The notes beneath the pieces were generated by a model. That model had not been told where the DNA came from and did not search any database. It worked only from the letters and a program-made list of their open reading frames with translations. Below, in pieces: positions 1 through 6,262 of a DNA stretch of 9,733 nt (the first letter of the stretch is position 1; each line of letters starts with the position of its first letter). The translations under genes were made by a program, and so were the position numbers. Source of the DNA: Prosthecobacter debontii (GTDB lineage: Bacteria; Verrucomicrobiota; Verrucomicrobiia; Verrucomicrobiales; Akkermansiaceae); the NCBI GenBank assembly GCA_945885485.1, contig CAMCYT010000087.1, positions 1-9,733 on the forward strand, read 5' to 3'.

Positions 1-1
1 T

Positions 2-160
2 CTTTTCAATTTGATCCGTGGACAACTTTCAAAATCCACTTCCTACAACCCCGCCCCCGAGGCCGTCGACGATCCACAGATCGCACTTTCGTCTAACATC
101 ACCCGTTTGCTATGGAACGAATTTGGAAAAAATCTCAATCTTCCCCCAAAGTCCAGATAA
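2..160 (+). CDS. C-terminal end of an unidentified protein (5' end outside the window)
   Basis: The second forward frame is open from the left edge to a TAA at 158-160 and gives the last 52 residues of a protein. The frame uses C-ending codons like its neighbours. The peptide has a normal mixed composition, including PAPEAVDDPQIALSSN and then TRLLWNEFGKNL near the end, whereas the other two forward frames are stop-broken or arginine-rich. I do not recognise the family. The stop lies 14 bases before the GTG of the next gene on the same strand, so the two are probably co-transcribed. What can be seen is a polar, proline-containing stretch followed by a short amphipathic helix; no membrane segment is visible. 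The call rests on frame quality and the tight spacing. Confidence 0.6.
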   Translation, partial: LFNLIRGQLSKSTSYNPAPEAVDDPQIALSSNITRLLWNEFGKNLNLPPKSR

Positions 161-174
161 CCCGATTTTTCTAA

Positions 175-1281
175 GTGGACTCCATCACGCAAGCAACACT
201 CGGCGGTGCCGTCGGCGAGGCAATTCTAGGTAAAAAAATCGGCAACCGTGCCATCATTTGGGGTGCGTTATTCGGAACCATCCCGGATCTCGATATCATT
301 TTCTCACCCCTGCTCGATAACACCCAGAATCTCGCCTTCCATCGTGGTGGCAGCCACTCTCTCCTTATCATGGTTATCGCTAGCCTAGCGCTTGCAAAAC
401 CCCTCTCCAAACTCTGGAAAACCGAAAAAGTCACACCCTCGCGCGCCGGGACCTTCGTCTTTTTAGCTTGGTTTACCCATGTCTTAATCGACTGCTTCAC
501 CGTATACGGCACCTCCGTTCTCTGGCCGTTTTCTCCTGCTCGCATCGGTTTCAACAACATCTTCATCATCGATCCGCTCTACACCGTCCCCCTGCTCACT
601 TCCCTCATCTGGCTCGCCTTTTACCGATCCAAAAAACAACAACCCAAACGCACCCGCATCCTCAACTGGGGTCTCGGTCTCAGCAGCGGTTACGTCGTCC
701 TCAGCTTCGCCCTGAAATTTTACGCATCCCACTCCTTCGATGCCGATCTAGCCCACCGTAGCATCAAATACAACCGCCGGATCGAAGCCCCAACCGCTTT
801 CAACACCCTGCTCTGGCGCTCCATCGTCGAACGAGAAGACGAAATCTGGGTCGGCTACCGCTCCGTTTTCGATATACCCTCAAAACCCATTCGCTGGACG
901 GTTTACCCACGCCAAAAGGAAATCGTCGCTCCCTTTGCCAACGAGCGCGAAGTCCAGACACTCGACAGGTTCTCGCAAGACTGGTGGATCGCACGCCCCC
1001 ATACACAAGGCATCTGGATCGCCGATATGCGCTTCGGTGAAACCCGCATCTACGATGATAAGCCCGGCATGGTCGATTCCCGTTTCATGTTCTCATGGTC
1101 CTTCGAACCCAAACGAGAAGGCGACCGCCTCAACAACACCCGCCCCTCCGTAAGAAATGCCAAAGAGACGTTGAAACGCATCGGTCATCGGATTCTAGGA
1201 AATACCAAGCAATGGGAAGCCAACCCACGTCTGGCCGGCATGCCCGGAGCACTCCCAGAAAACCTCAGGGTGGTGGAATGA
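175..1281 (+). CDS. DUF457/YdjM-type membrane-bound metal-dependent hydrolase family protein
   Basis: A 368-residue inner-membrane protein of the YdjM/YbcI (DUF457) family, annotated as metal-dependent hydrolases although no substrate is established. Family hallmarks are visible: MDSITQATLGGAVGEA at the N-terminus, a G-x-x-P-D-x-D motif at 34-40 (GTIPDLD), FHRGGSHS at 55-62, THVLIDCFTVYGTSVLWPFS at about 101-120, and IIDPLYT at 131-137. Likely metal ligands are D38, D40, H56, H61, H102 and D106. Hydrophobic segments lie near residues 26-43, 63-75, 93-110, 129-150 and 163-185, followed by a soluble domain of about 180 residues that is typical of the longer members. The GTG start is forced, because an in-frame TAA sits directly before it at 172-174. 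It probably shares a transcript with the partial gene upstream. Confidence 0.88.
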   Translation: MDSITQATLGGAVGEAILGKKIGNRAIIWGALFGTIPDLDIIFSPLLDNTQNLAFHRGGSHSLLIMVIASLALAKPLSKLWKTEKVTPSRAGTFVFLAWFTHVLIDCFTVYGTSVLWPFSPARIGFNNIFIIDPLYTVPLLTSLIWLAFYRSKKQQPKRTRILNWGLGLSSGYVVLSFALKFYASHSFDADLAHRSIKYNRRIEAPTAFNTLLWRSIVEREDEIWVGYRSVFDIPSKPIRWTVYPRQKEIVAPFANEREVQTLDRFSQDWWIARPHTQGIWIADMRFGETRIYDDKPGMVDSRFMFSWSFEPKREGDRLNNTRPSVRNAKETLKRIGHRILGNTKQWEANPRLAGMPGALPENLRVVE

Positions 1282-1289
1282 TCATGTAG

Positions 1290-1334
1290 CTGCGGCGTCT
1301 CGCCGCAGGCCATGCAAGCTGCGTCTCGCAGCTT
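1290..1334. repeat. Tandem pair of perfect 8-bp hairpins between convergent genes
   Basis: Two perfect stem-loops stand side by side: CTGCGGCG-TCT-CGCCGCAG at 1290-1308 and AAGCTGCG-TCT-CGCAGCTT at 1316-1334, each with an 8-bp stem and the same TCT loop. They lie 8 bases past the stop of the DUF457 gene and upstream of the end of the convergent gene at 1420, so they could block transcription from either side. Neither has a proper T-tract, so a standard intrinsic terminator is not shown. The GGCGTCTCGCC core recurs in the larger hairpin at 8247-8313, which suggests a dispersed repeat family. Confidence 0.6.
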
Positions 1335-1419
1335 TATAACAAACAAATTCACTGGAAAATCAACGAAGCAATTCGATGATACTTCTCCCACTTATCGACA
1401 GCGTATTCTCCTTCTAGCT

Positions 1420-1857
1420 TCATTTTTCTAAAGCCGGCACTACCTCAGGCTGATCTTTCAGATTTGCAATCGCAATAACCTCTAATAGCTCATTTCTCAA
1501 AGCTGGATCTTTGATGACAATTTGATGATCCGGAAAATAGAATAACTCCACCTTATCTTCTTTTAGTTCGGTTGAAAATTCACCCGCATCTCCCTCCGCT
1601 TTGCGCGTCACAAGATAATGTCGATACAAGGCGGTAACGATCTTGCCGTCTTTAAAATGACATTGCCACTGCCGACCCTCCGCAAAATTTTCCTTAACCG
1701 CATCAATACTAACCATACGACCCGCGACCGAAGTCACCGCGATGTTAGTTCCACCACAAGCCTGCCCCCATTCCTTATTCTCCGTAATGGGCTTCTCCGC
1801 CAAGGCAACAAGAGCACTTGTTCCAAGTCCGACAACGAGATACATGAGCATTTTCAT
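1420..1857 (-). CDS. Small secreted protein of unknown function
   Basis: A 145-residue protein I do not recognise. It begins with a clear Sec signal peptide: a Met/Lys start, a hydrophobic core at residues 4-19, and the cleavage pattern ALVALA before E21. The mature protein of about 125 residues has only two cysteines, C34 and C66, which could form a disulfide in the periplasm. The central part alternates polar and aliphatic residues as in a beta-rich domain (GRMVSIDAV, CHFKDGKIVTALYRHYLV). The C-terminus looks helical (PALRNELLEVIAIANLKDQP). It lies downstream of the broken ABM gene on the same strand and is convergent with the DUF457 gene. No Shine-Dalgarno sequence is evident before the ATG. 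Real coding is supported by the signal peptide and the orderly composition. Confidence 0.75.
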   Translation of the reverse strand: MKMLMYLVVGLGTSALVALAEKPITENKEWGQACGGTNIAVTSVAGRMVSIDAVKENFAEGRQWQCHFKDGKIVTALYRHYLVTRKAEGDAGEFSTELKEDKVELFYFPDHQIVIKDPALRNELLEVIAIANLKDQPEVVPALEK

Positions 1858-1907
1858 AGATATAGATTTATCCTAATCTCCGCTTTCAAGCAGATGAAAG
1901 CCCGAAA

Positions 1908-2112
1908 TCAGCCCAGCGGGAAAATCACATCACCCATCACCACCTCGCGCTTATTCAAAATCAAATCATATTCCTTCACTCTTTGCTGAAACAATAAAGT
2001 CCCTGCACCCCGGCTCATCCGCCACCGCATCCGCCGCTTCCTCACACAAAAATTCACGAAACAACTCAGCCTTACCTGGGTTCACCTCCACAACAATCAC
2101 TAATGAAATCAT
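1908..2112 (-). pseudogene. Truncated antibiotic biosynthesis monooxygenase (ABM) domain gene remnant
   Basis: On the minus strand an ATG at 2112-2110 opens a 48-residue frame ending at TGA 1968-1966. The peptide matches the N-terminal half of ABM/YgiN-like quinol monooxygenases: a first strand and helix with VEVNPGKAELFREFL (family pattern V-x-V-K-P-G-K-x-E-x-F), then ADAVADEPGCRDFIV (family pattern E-P-G-C-x-x-F-x-V). Family members are usually about 95-105 residues, so the second half is missing. Just past the stop, another frame runs on in protein-like fashion (EYDLILNKREVVMGDVIFPLG is split here: EYDLILNKR, then EVVMGDVIF) to a TGA at 1910-1908, so one frameshift near 1970 would join the two. 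I read this as a decayed gene. A short functional peptide cannot be excluded. The promoter-like element at 2125-2152 precedes its start. Confidence 0.55.
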
Positions 2113-2124
2113 GCAGGGATTTAA

Positions 2125-2152
2125 ACTTTAAATCTTAAACTTTAAACCTCAA
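2125..2152 (-). promoter_or_regulatory. Promoter-like AT-rich element before the ABM remnant (copy C)
   Basis: Read on the minus strand, TTGAGG (2152-2147) and TAAAGT (2130-2125) are separated by 16 bases, and the ATG at 2112 follows 12 bases after the TAAAGT. The same arrangement stands before the genes at 2293 and 4158. The element and its divergent partner at 2254-2281 form an inverted pair in the 180-base region between the two starts. Confidence 0.45.
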
Positions 2153-2208
2153 ATTTCTGCTCCATCATAAAACACATTTGCTGATACAAATCCAAGATAA
2201 CCAACCAC

Positions 2209-2292
2209 TGCTTTGCGGTTAAATACAACTCTCCTATCTCCACAAACTCTTCCTTGAGATTTAAAGTTTAAAACTTAAAGTTTCTGCAGCCC
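2209..2292 (+). repeat. Direct repeat copy A, ending at the start codon of the 73-residue gene
   Basis: This segment starts with TGCTTTGCGGTTAAAT and ends with CTCTTCCTTGA, the TTTAAA-rich element and an 8-base tail ending in CCC before the ATG. The same order occurs at 4091-4157 before recF. Copy A carries about 18 extra bases between the two conserved blocks. Confidence 0.65.
2254..2281 (+). promoter_or_regulatory. Promoter-like AT-rich element before the 73-residue gene (copy A)
   Basis: TTGAGA (2254-2259), a 16-base spacer and TAAAGT (2276-2281) resemble a sigma70 promoter. The ATG at 2293 is only 11 bases after the -10-like hexamer. If it is used, transcription would begin about 4-5 bases before the ATG, which agrees with the absence of a Shine-Dalgarno sequence. 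The TTTAAA-rich spacer is low in complexity, so chance similarity is possible; the support is the conserved spacing in three places. Confidence 0.5.
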
Positions 2293-2514
2293 ATGCACCC
2301 CGAACTCCAAACTCTTCTAAAACTTCGCCTCACCATCATCTCCGACCACGCCCTCCGCGATCGCGAGCCCACCGCCCAACTCGAATCCCTTAAACAAGTC
2401 TCCGAACAAATCGATTCCTACACAAAAGCCCACCATCAGGAATTCGATGCAAAGCTACGCCACTACCTCAGTAACTGTTCTTATCAAAAAGCCCTCGACC
2501 ATCTGAGCGCATAA
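2293..2514 (+). CDS. Small helical protein of unknown function (73 aa)
   Basis: A soluble 73-residue protein with no signal peptide or membrane segment. Nearly all of it looks alpha-helical: helix 1 at about 3-20 (ELQTLLKLRLTIISDH), helix 2 at about 28-45 (QLESLKQVSEQIDSYTK) and helix 3 at about 49-72, ending in CSYQKALDHLSA. I cannot name a family. C-ending codons like those of recF support real coding. It ends 14 bases before the sulfatase ATG, so the two are probably on one transcript, driven from the promoter-like element directly upstream. It has no recognisable ribosome binding site. Since the same upstream element also precedes recF, the gene may originally have sat next to recF before the sulfatase came to lie between them; this is speculative. 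Confidence 0.7.
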   Translation: MHPELQTLLKLRLTIISDHALRDREPTAQLESLKQVSEQIDSYTKAHHQEFDAKLRHYLSNCSYQKALDHLSA

Positions 2515-2528
2515 GCCATCATCTTACC

Positions 2529-3932
2529 ATGAAATCGCTCATTTTCTCAAAATCTCCCATTCTCAAAATCCTCTTATTCCTCCTCGCTCTCACCTCTCCG
2601 CTCCTAGCTCAAAAGCCCAACATTATTTTTATCATCGCCGATGACCTAGGTTACAACGATATCTCCGCCTACGGTCAGAAAAACTTCAGCACCCCAAACA
2701 TCGACCAACTCGCAACCAACGGCATCCGTTTTACCCGCCATTATTCAGGCGCCACGGTCTGCAATCCTTCACGTTGCTCATTGATGACCGGTAGAGACGG
2801 TGGTCATGCGTCGGTTCGTGGTAATGGAGCGTTCGCAATTCCTGATGAAGAAACCACCGTCGGCGAAATCGCAAAATCCGCAGGATACAACACCGCGATG
2901 ATAGGGAAATCCTGCGTCACCGGTAACACCCAAACTCCGGAAAGCGTGCTTGATGCAGGATTCAGTTTTTTCTACGGAACCACCGATCACAGAGATGGTC
3001 ATTTCCGCTATCCCGAATTCGTTTACCGCAATACCGAGAAAGTTCTTTTCCCAGAAAATAAACTACACTCCGGCACCCACTACGATGCCGAACTCTATAC
3101 CAAAGAAACTCTCAGTTATATCTCCAAGCAATCCTCCGAGAAGCCTTTCCTTCTCATCCTATCCTATCCCATTCCTCACGCTTCTAACCTAGCTCGCGAA
3201 GAAGACCTCAAAGCCGTCCGTCCCCTCGTCAAAGATGAAATCTCAGCATCAAAACAAGGCCACTACACGGGAACCAAAGAAGTCAAAGCCAACTACATGG
3301 GCATGATGAAGTATCTCGATGACTCAGTTGGTGAAATCGTTGCGACCCTGAAAAAGCAAAACCTTCTCAATGATACCTTGATCATCTTCACAAGTGATAA
3401 CGGACCATCAACCGAGGGCGGATATAAAACCGAATACCTTGACTCCAACTCTAATCTGCGTGGTTCGAAACGCGACCTCTACGAAGGCGGCATCCGCGTC
3501 CCCTTCATCGCTTCATGGCCAGCCTCCATCAAAGCGGGACAAACCACCGACCACCCATCCGCGTTCTGGGATTTTCTCCCCACTGTTTGCGATCTCGTCG
3601 GCAAACCTATGCCTGAAAAGATCCAAGGAATCTCCTTTGCTACCACTCTATCAGGTAAAGCTGAACAAGCCAAACATCCATACCTTTACTGGGAGTTTCA
3701 TGAACAAAACTTCAAGCGTGCCATCCAGGTCGGCGACTGGAAACTGGTCCAAACGAATGTTGCCCAGCCAGAGAAAACCATCACCGAACTATACGATCTC
3801 TCCAAAGACCTCAGCGAAACCACTAACCTCGCCGCAACCAACCCAGAGAAGACTGCCGAACTTCTCAAGCTCATCAATAAAGCCCGTATTCCGAACAAAG
3901 ATTTTCCAGTCCCAATCCTTGATTCACCCTGA
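2529..3932 (+). CDS. Secreted sulfatase (arylsulfatase A-like, formylglycine-dependent)
   Basis: A 467-residue sulfatase of the alkaline phosphatase superfamily that should hydrolyse sulfate esters, probably from sulfated polysaccharides or related sugars, outside the cytoplasm. Residues 1-27 form a signal peptide, with cleavage likely after LLA. The metal-binding IIADDLG lies at 35-41 (D38, D39). The maturation motif C78-N-P-S-R82 is followed by TGR at 87-89; C78 would become formylglycine. K127, H217 (PIPHA), D290-N291 (TSDNGP) and K314 (GSKRDLYEGG) match the remaining active-site positions. The usual G-K-W-x-L-G is replaced here by GKSCVTG at 126-132. The length is normal for the family. 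No sulfatase-maturing enzyme is in the window. It follows the 73-residue gene by 14 bases. The exact substrate cannot be read from the sequence. Confidence 0.95.
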   Translation: MKSLIFSKSPILKILLFLLALTSPLLAQKPNIIFIIADDLGYNDISAYGQKNFSTPNIDQLATNGIRFTRHYSGATVCNPSRCSLMTGRDGGHASVRGNGAFAIPDEETTVGEIAKSAGYNTAMIGKSCVTGNTQTPESVLDAGFSFFYGTTDHRDGHFRYPEFVYRNTEKVLFPENKLHSGTHYDAELYTKETLSYISKQSSEKPFLLILSYPIPHASNLAREEDLKAVRPLVKDEISASKQGHYTGTKEVKANYMGMMKYLDDSVGEIVATLKKQNLLNDTLIIFTSDNGPSTEGGYKTEYLDSNSNLRGSKRDLYEGGIRVPFIASWPASIKAGQTTDHPSAFWDFLPTVCDLVGKPMPEKIQGISFATTLSGKAEQAKHPYLYWEFHEQNFKRAIQVGDWKLVQTNVAQPEKTITELYDLSKDLSETTNLAATNPEKTAELLKLINKARIPNKDFPVPILDSP

Positions 3933-4090
3933 TCACTGATAATTCACTTCCTTACAAAGATGATAAACTGCAAAGAACTCAGAGAACAGAAACACATAGA
4001 TCTTTTTTGCGATCTTTGTGATCTTTGACTCCATTGCATTACGTCCAAGCCAAATCGCTACGCTTATAATCCATTCGCTAACGTTCATTC
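3933..4090. other. Intergenic stretch with short GATCTTTG-type repeats
   Basis: No gene is visible between the sulfatase stop and direct repeat copy B. The part at about 3998-4029 contains several near copies of GATCTTTG in a row, next to an A-rich segment with GCAAAGAACTCAGAGAACAG. It looks like degenerate dispersed repeat material. I see no clear terminator hairpin after the sulfatase. Confidence 0.4.
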
Positions 4091-4157
4091 TGCTTTGCGG
4101 TTAAATCCCCCTCTTCCTTGAAGTTTAAAATTTAAAAACTTAAAGTTTCACTCACCC
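4091..4157 (+). repeat. Direct repeat copy B, ending at the recF start codon
   Basis: It begins with TGCTTTGCGGTTAAAT, identical to the start of copy A at 2209. After a shorter linker it continues with CTCTTCCTTGAAG, the TTTAAA-rich block and AAACTTAAAGTTTC, and then 8 bases ending in CCC before GTG. The two copies flank the 73-residue gene and the sulfatase. Confidence 0.65.
4118..4146 (+). promoter_or_regulatory. Promoter-like AT-rich element before recF (copy B)
   Basis: TTGAAG (4118-4123), a 17-base spacer and TAAAGT (4141-4146) are placed 11 bases before the GTG at 4158. Spacing and sequence repeat those of copy A (11 bases to the ATG at 2293) and copy C (12 bases to the ATG at 2112). 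The short distance implies a very short or absent 5' leader for recF. Confidence 0.5.
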
Positions 4158-5222
4158 GTGCTTCAAAACCTCAGACTCCTAGACTTCCGCTGCTTCAGCT
4201 CTCTAGCGCTGGACGCATCGCCTTCAGGCGCAATATTCACCGGCCAAAATGCCCAAGGAAAGACGTCTCTGTTAGAAGCCATCTGCACCCTTATCCGCCT
4301 TCAATCGCCGCGCACAAACCGACTCCATACCCTCACTAAATTTTCCGCCCCAGGCTTTGGCATCGCAGGAAATCCTTGGGGTCAGGAACGAAAAATCCAT
4401 CAAACCTCCAAAGGCCTGCTACTCAAATGCGATGGCGAACCACGCCACTCACGCACCGAATACCTCGCCGATGGCGGACTGATCGTTTGGATGGGAAATG
4501 AAGACCTTAACCTCGTCCGCGGTCCCGGCGAAGCCAGACGCAACTACCTCGATTTCCTCGGCGCCCAGCTCGACCCCAAATACCGAACCGCCTACACCCG
4601 ATACCGCCGCGCACTCAAAGCGAAAAACCTCCTCCTCAAAGAACCCAAACTCCGTCTCCCCGAGCTAATTGCCTACGAGGACATCCTCATCGAACACGGC
4701 GAATACCTCACCCAAGCCCGCCAACAACTCATCTCCGATCTCTCACCACTCGCCGCCGCCGCTCAGATCGATATTTCCGGAAAAAACGAAGAGCTCACCG
4801 TCACCTACTTACCCGCATCCGGTCCCTCGATGAAGGAATCCATCCTCCAAGCCCGACAACGCGAAACTTCCACCCGGCAGACAGTCGTCGGCCCGCATCG
4901 AGATGATTTTTCCATCCGCCTCCACGGCATGCCTGCTTCCGAATACGCTAGCGAAGGCCAACAACGAACCATCGCCCTCGCCCTCAAACTCGCCCAAGGC
5001 GACCTCCTGCAGCAACGCTGCAGCAAAATCCCCATCTACCTGCTCGACGACATTTTTGGAGAACTCGACCCCGCCCGCCGTAACGCCCTACTCCACCACC
5101 TCCCCAAAAATGCCCAGAAATTCATCACCACCACCCATCTCGGTTGGATGGAATCCCAGAGCCCCATCGCCCCGCTACCCCTCTTCGAGGTCAATAACCA
5201 TAAGGTTTCACCTCATTCCTGA
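4158..5222 (+). CDS. recF: DNA replication and repair protein RecF
   Basis: An SMC-like ABC ATPase of 354 residues, in the normal range for RecF, which binds single-strand/double-strand DNA junctions and helps RecOR load RecA at gaps and stalled forks. The N-terminal LRLLDFRCF is typical. Walker A is GQNAQGKTS at 29-37, followed by LLEAI. The ABC signature is SEGQQRT at 265-271. Walker B is IYLLDDIFGELD at 293-304, and the switch-like TTTH lies at 324-327. The GTG start places the first strand correctly and follows the promoter-like element by 11 bases; no Shine-Dalgarno sequence is seen. The gene is not beside dnaA, dnaN or gyrB in this window but follows a sulfatase. No partner repair gene is visible. 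Downstream lies a repeat block of about 1 kb with no convincing terminator. Confidence 0.96.
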   Translation: MLQNLRLLDFRCFSSLALDASPSGAIFTGQNAQGKTSLLEAICTLIRLQSPRTNRLHTLTKFSAPGFGIAGNPWGQERKIHQTSKGLLLKCDGEPRHSRTEYLADGGLIVWMGNEDLNLVRGPGEARRNYLDFLGAQLDPKYRTAYTRYRRALKAKNLLLKEPKLRLPELIAYEDILIEHGEYLTQARQQLISDLSPLAAAAQIDISGKNEELTVTYLPASGPSMKESILQARQRETSTRQTVVGPHRDDFSIRLHGMPASEYASEGQQRTIALALKLAQGDLLQQRCSKIPIYLLDDIFGELDPARRNALLHHLPKNAQKFITTTHLGWMESQSPIAPLPLFEVNNHKVSPHS

Positions 5223-5321
5223 ATGAATTTGAATATATCGCCCTGCCATCTGATCCACGGCGATCAAACTAGGGAGAACCCTGTCCAAATTTCTGGATAT
5301 TTAACCGCACTGAATTGTTAG

Positions 5322-5415
5322 AATAAGGAACGCAGGAAGGTAGGAAAAGATAGGAGCGAAGCATTCCTGATTTCCTGTATTCCTCATCAATAACTTTTCA
5401 TTCCATAGTTTAAAA
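5322..5415. repeat. Imperfect-palindrome repeat R1 with tail X
   Basis: The left arm starts AATAAGGAACGCAGGAAGG. The centre includes AGGAGCGAAGC, and the right arm is TTCCTGATTTCCTGTATTCC. A 35-base tail (5381-5415, from TCCTCATCAATAAC to ATAGTTTAAAA) runs into the next copy, giving a local period of 92 bases. The same tail occurs at 5562-5596 and 5910-5944. Confidence 0.75.
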
Positions 5416-5535
5416 TAAGGAACGCAGGACGGCAGCAAAAGATGGGAGCGAAGCATTCCTGCTTTCCTGCTTTCCTTATTTAAATTTCATTTTTGAACCT
5501 AGAAAGAGAAATTAAACCGCAGATGGACGCAGATG
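5414..5535. repeat. 122-base composite repeat, copy 1 (palindrome R2 with CGCAGATG tail)
   Basis: Positions 5414-5480 form an imperfect palindrome: the left 25 bases match the reverse complement of the right 25 at 21 positions, around a 17-base centre with GATGGGAGCGAAGC. The linker TTTAAATTTC, then AAAGAGAAATTAAACCGC and AGATGGACGCAGATG complete the unit. Aligned by hand to 8382-8503, the two 122-base segments match at about 105 positions without a gap. The unit has no coding sense and could fold as RNA. Confidence 0.8.
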
Positions 5536-5596
5536 AGCGGAGCATTCCTGCTTTCCTGCCTTCCTCATCAATAACTCTTCATTCCATGGTTTAAAA
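5536..5596. repeat. Half-palindrome R3 with tail X
   Basis: Only the right arm (GCATTCCTGCTTTCCTGCC, about 5542-5560) and tail X (5562-5596) are present. The left arm is replaced by the CGCAGATG end of the preceding repeat, and the join lies inside GAGCGGAGC. This is a mosaic junction between two repeat types. Confidence 0.65.
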
Positions 5597-5689
5597 GGCA
5601 TTCTTATCTGTCCCTTAGAATGGAATTTTTTGGCTTGGAAGAGATAGAAGTTGGTCAATGGTTTGCTTGGAAATCCCTTCAATTGACAA

Positions 5690-5759
5690 CCTTCGTTAGC
5701 TTCTGTTCAAAAATCTTAAACCCGGAGAATTTCACAGAAGGTAACAAAGGAAACGAAGG
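5690..5759. repeat. Imperfect inverted repeat with CCTTCGTT / AACGAAGG arms
   Basis: The left arm is CCTTCGTTAGCTTCTGT (5690-5706). The right arm (5734-5759) starts ACAGAAGGTAAC and ends AAACGAAGG. The right arm has about 9 extra bases (AAGGTAAC/AAAGGAAAC direct reiteration). I see no reliable gene between 5597 and 5889; this repeat and the 20-base repeat at 5819 are its recognisable content. Confidence 0.5.
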
Positions 5760-5818
5760 ATGTTCCAACTTTACATTTACGAATCTATCGACGGTAAAAG
5801 GAAATTAAAATAATGGTG

Positions 5819-5838
5819 GTGGCCATGCGCGCTAGCTC
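5819..5838. repeat. 20-base perfect repeat, copy 1
   Basis: GTGGCCATGCGCGCTAGCTC occurs here and again, identically and in the same orientation, at 8631-8650. Weaker similarity continues for roughly 17 bases to the right (both include GTTT at the same offset). Confidence 0.75.
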
Positions 5839-5889
5839 CTTTGTTCTCTCTGTTTGATTATCACTCCAATAAAGCCGCGGCTGTCCAAA

Positions 5890-5944
5890 AAATTCCTGAT
5901 TTCCTGTCTTCCTCATCAATAACTTTTAATTCAATAGTTTAAAA
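5890..5944. repeat. Half-palindrome R4 with tail X
   Basis: A right arm (AATTCCTGATTTCCTGTCTT) without its left partner is followed by tail X (5910-5944), which overlaps the first bases of the next left arm. The arrangement repeats the R1-to-R2 junction at 5381-5420. Confidence 0.65.
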
Positions 5945-6205
5945 TAAGGAACGCAGGTAGGCAGGAAAAGATGGGAGCGAAACCTTTGGATTCCTGATCC
6001 GTCTAGGCCTCTGGCTTGGCGTTCTTGACGAACTTGGCGTTTCAATCTCTTTGAGACTTCCCTAGTAGAGGAACCCTCCTCACGGCCAGCAGGTTTCCTA
6101 CATTAGATACAAATACTCCCGGTCCCTGTGCCACTGATGAAAATTAAACCGCCAAGCTCGCCAAGCAAGACAAGTGAAACCTTCCTACTTTCCTGCCTTC
6201 CTTAT
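5943..6205. repeat. Palindrome repeat R5, split by an insertion
   Basis: The left arm AATAAGGAACGCAGG with the centre GATGGGAGCGAAACCTT (to 5986) matches R1 and R2. The matching right arm, CTACTTTCCTGCCTTCCTTAT, reappears only at 6185-6205. The two arms still pair at 20 of 24 positions. About 190 unrelated bases lie between them, bounded by GAAACCTT on both sides. Confidence 0.65.
5979..6183. mobile_element. Candidate MITE-like insertion with 8-base target duplication
   Basis: The 8-base GAAACCTT at 5979-5986 recurs at 6176-6183, and between them lie 189 bases that are foreign to the surrounding palindrome. Removing the insert and one copy restores a normal R-type centre (GCGAAACCTTCCT, compare GCGAAGCCTTCCT at 8417-8429). 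The insert has an internal inverted pair of CTTGGCG-rich arms: GGCTTGGCGTTC with AACTTGGCGTTTCAAT on the left (about 6013-6044), and ATTAAACCGCCAAGCTCGCC with AAGCAAGAC on the right (about 6143-6171). It is too short to code for a transposase. The arms do not reach the very ends, so a classical MITE structure is not proven. Confidence 0.4.
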
Positions 6206-6262
6206 CACGGCGATCAGCGAATTATCCCTTTCCTTTTTCCCTAAGACTCCTATTTTGAATCT

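Noticed and set aside
1618..1989. A 123-codon + strand frame opposite the small secreted protein
   Set aside because: It lies antisense to a gene with a clear signal peptide and to the ABM remnant, and its peptide has no recognisable feature.
3394..3939. A 181-codon + strand frame inside the sulfatase
   Set aside because: It is rich in Pro, Ser, Thr and Lys, as expected of an alternative frame over a real gene, and the sulfatase frame carries all catalytic motifs.
5265..5280. AGGG-AGAA-CCCT hairpin after recF as a terminator
   Set aside because: The stem is only 4 bases and no T-tract follows.
5620..5808. A 62-codon + strand frame in the repeat block
   Set aside because: Its second half is the CCTTCGTT/AACGAAGG inverted repeat (5690-5759), and its codon use does not resemble the neighbouring genes, so I take it as a chance frame over repeat DNA.
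5322..6205. Repeats considered as a CRISPR array
   Set aside because: Repeat units are long, diverged, unevenly spaced and partly truncated. There are no uniform spacers and no cas genes.
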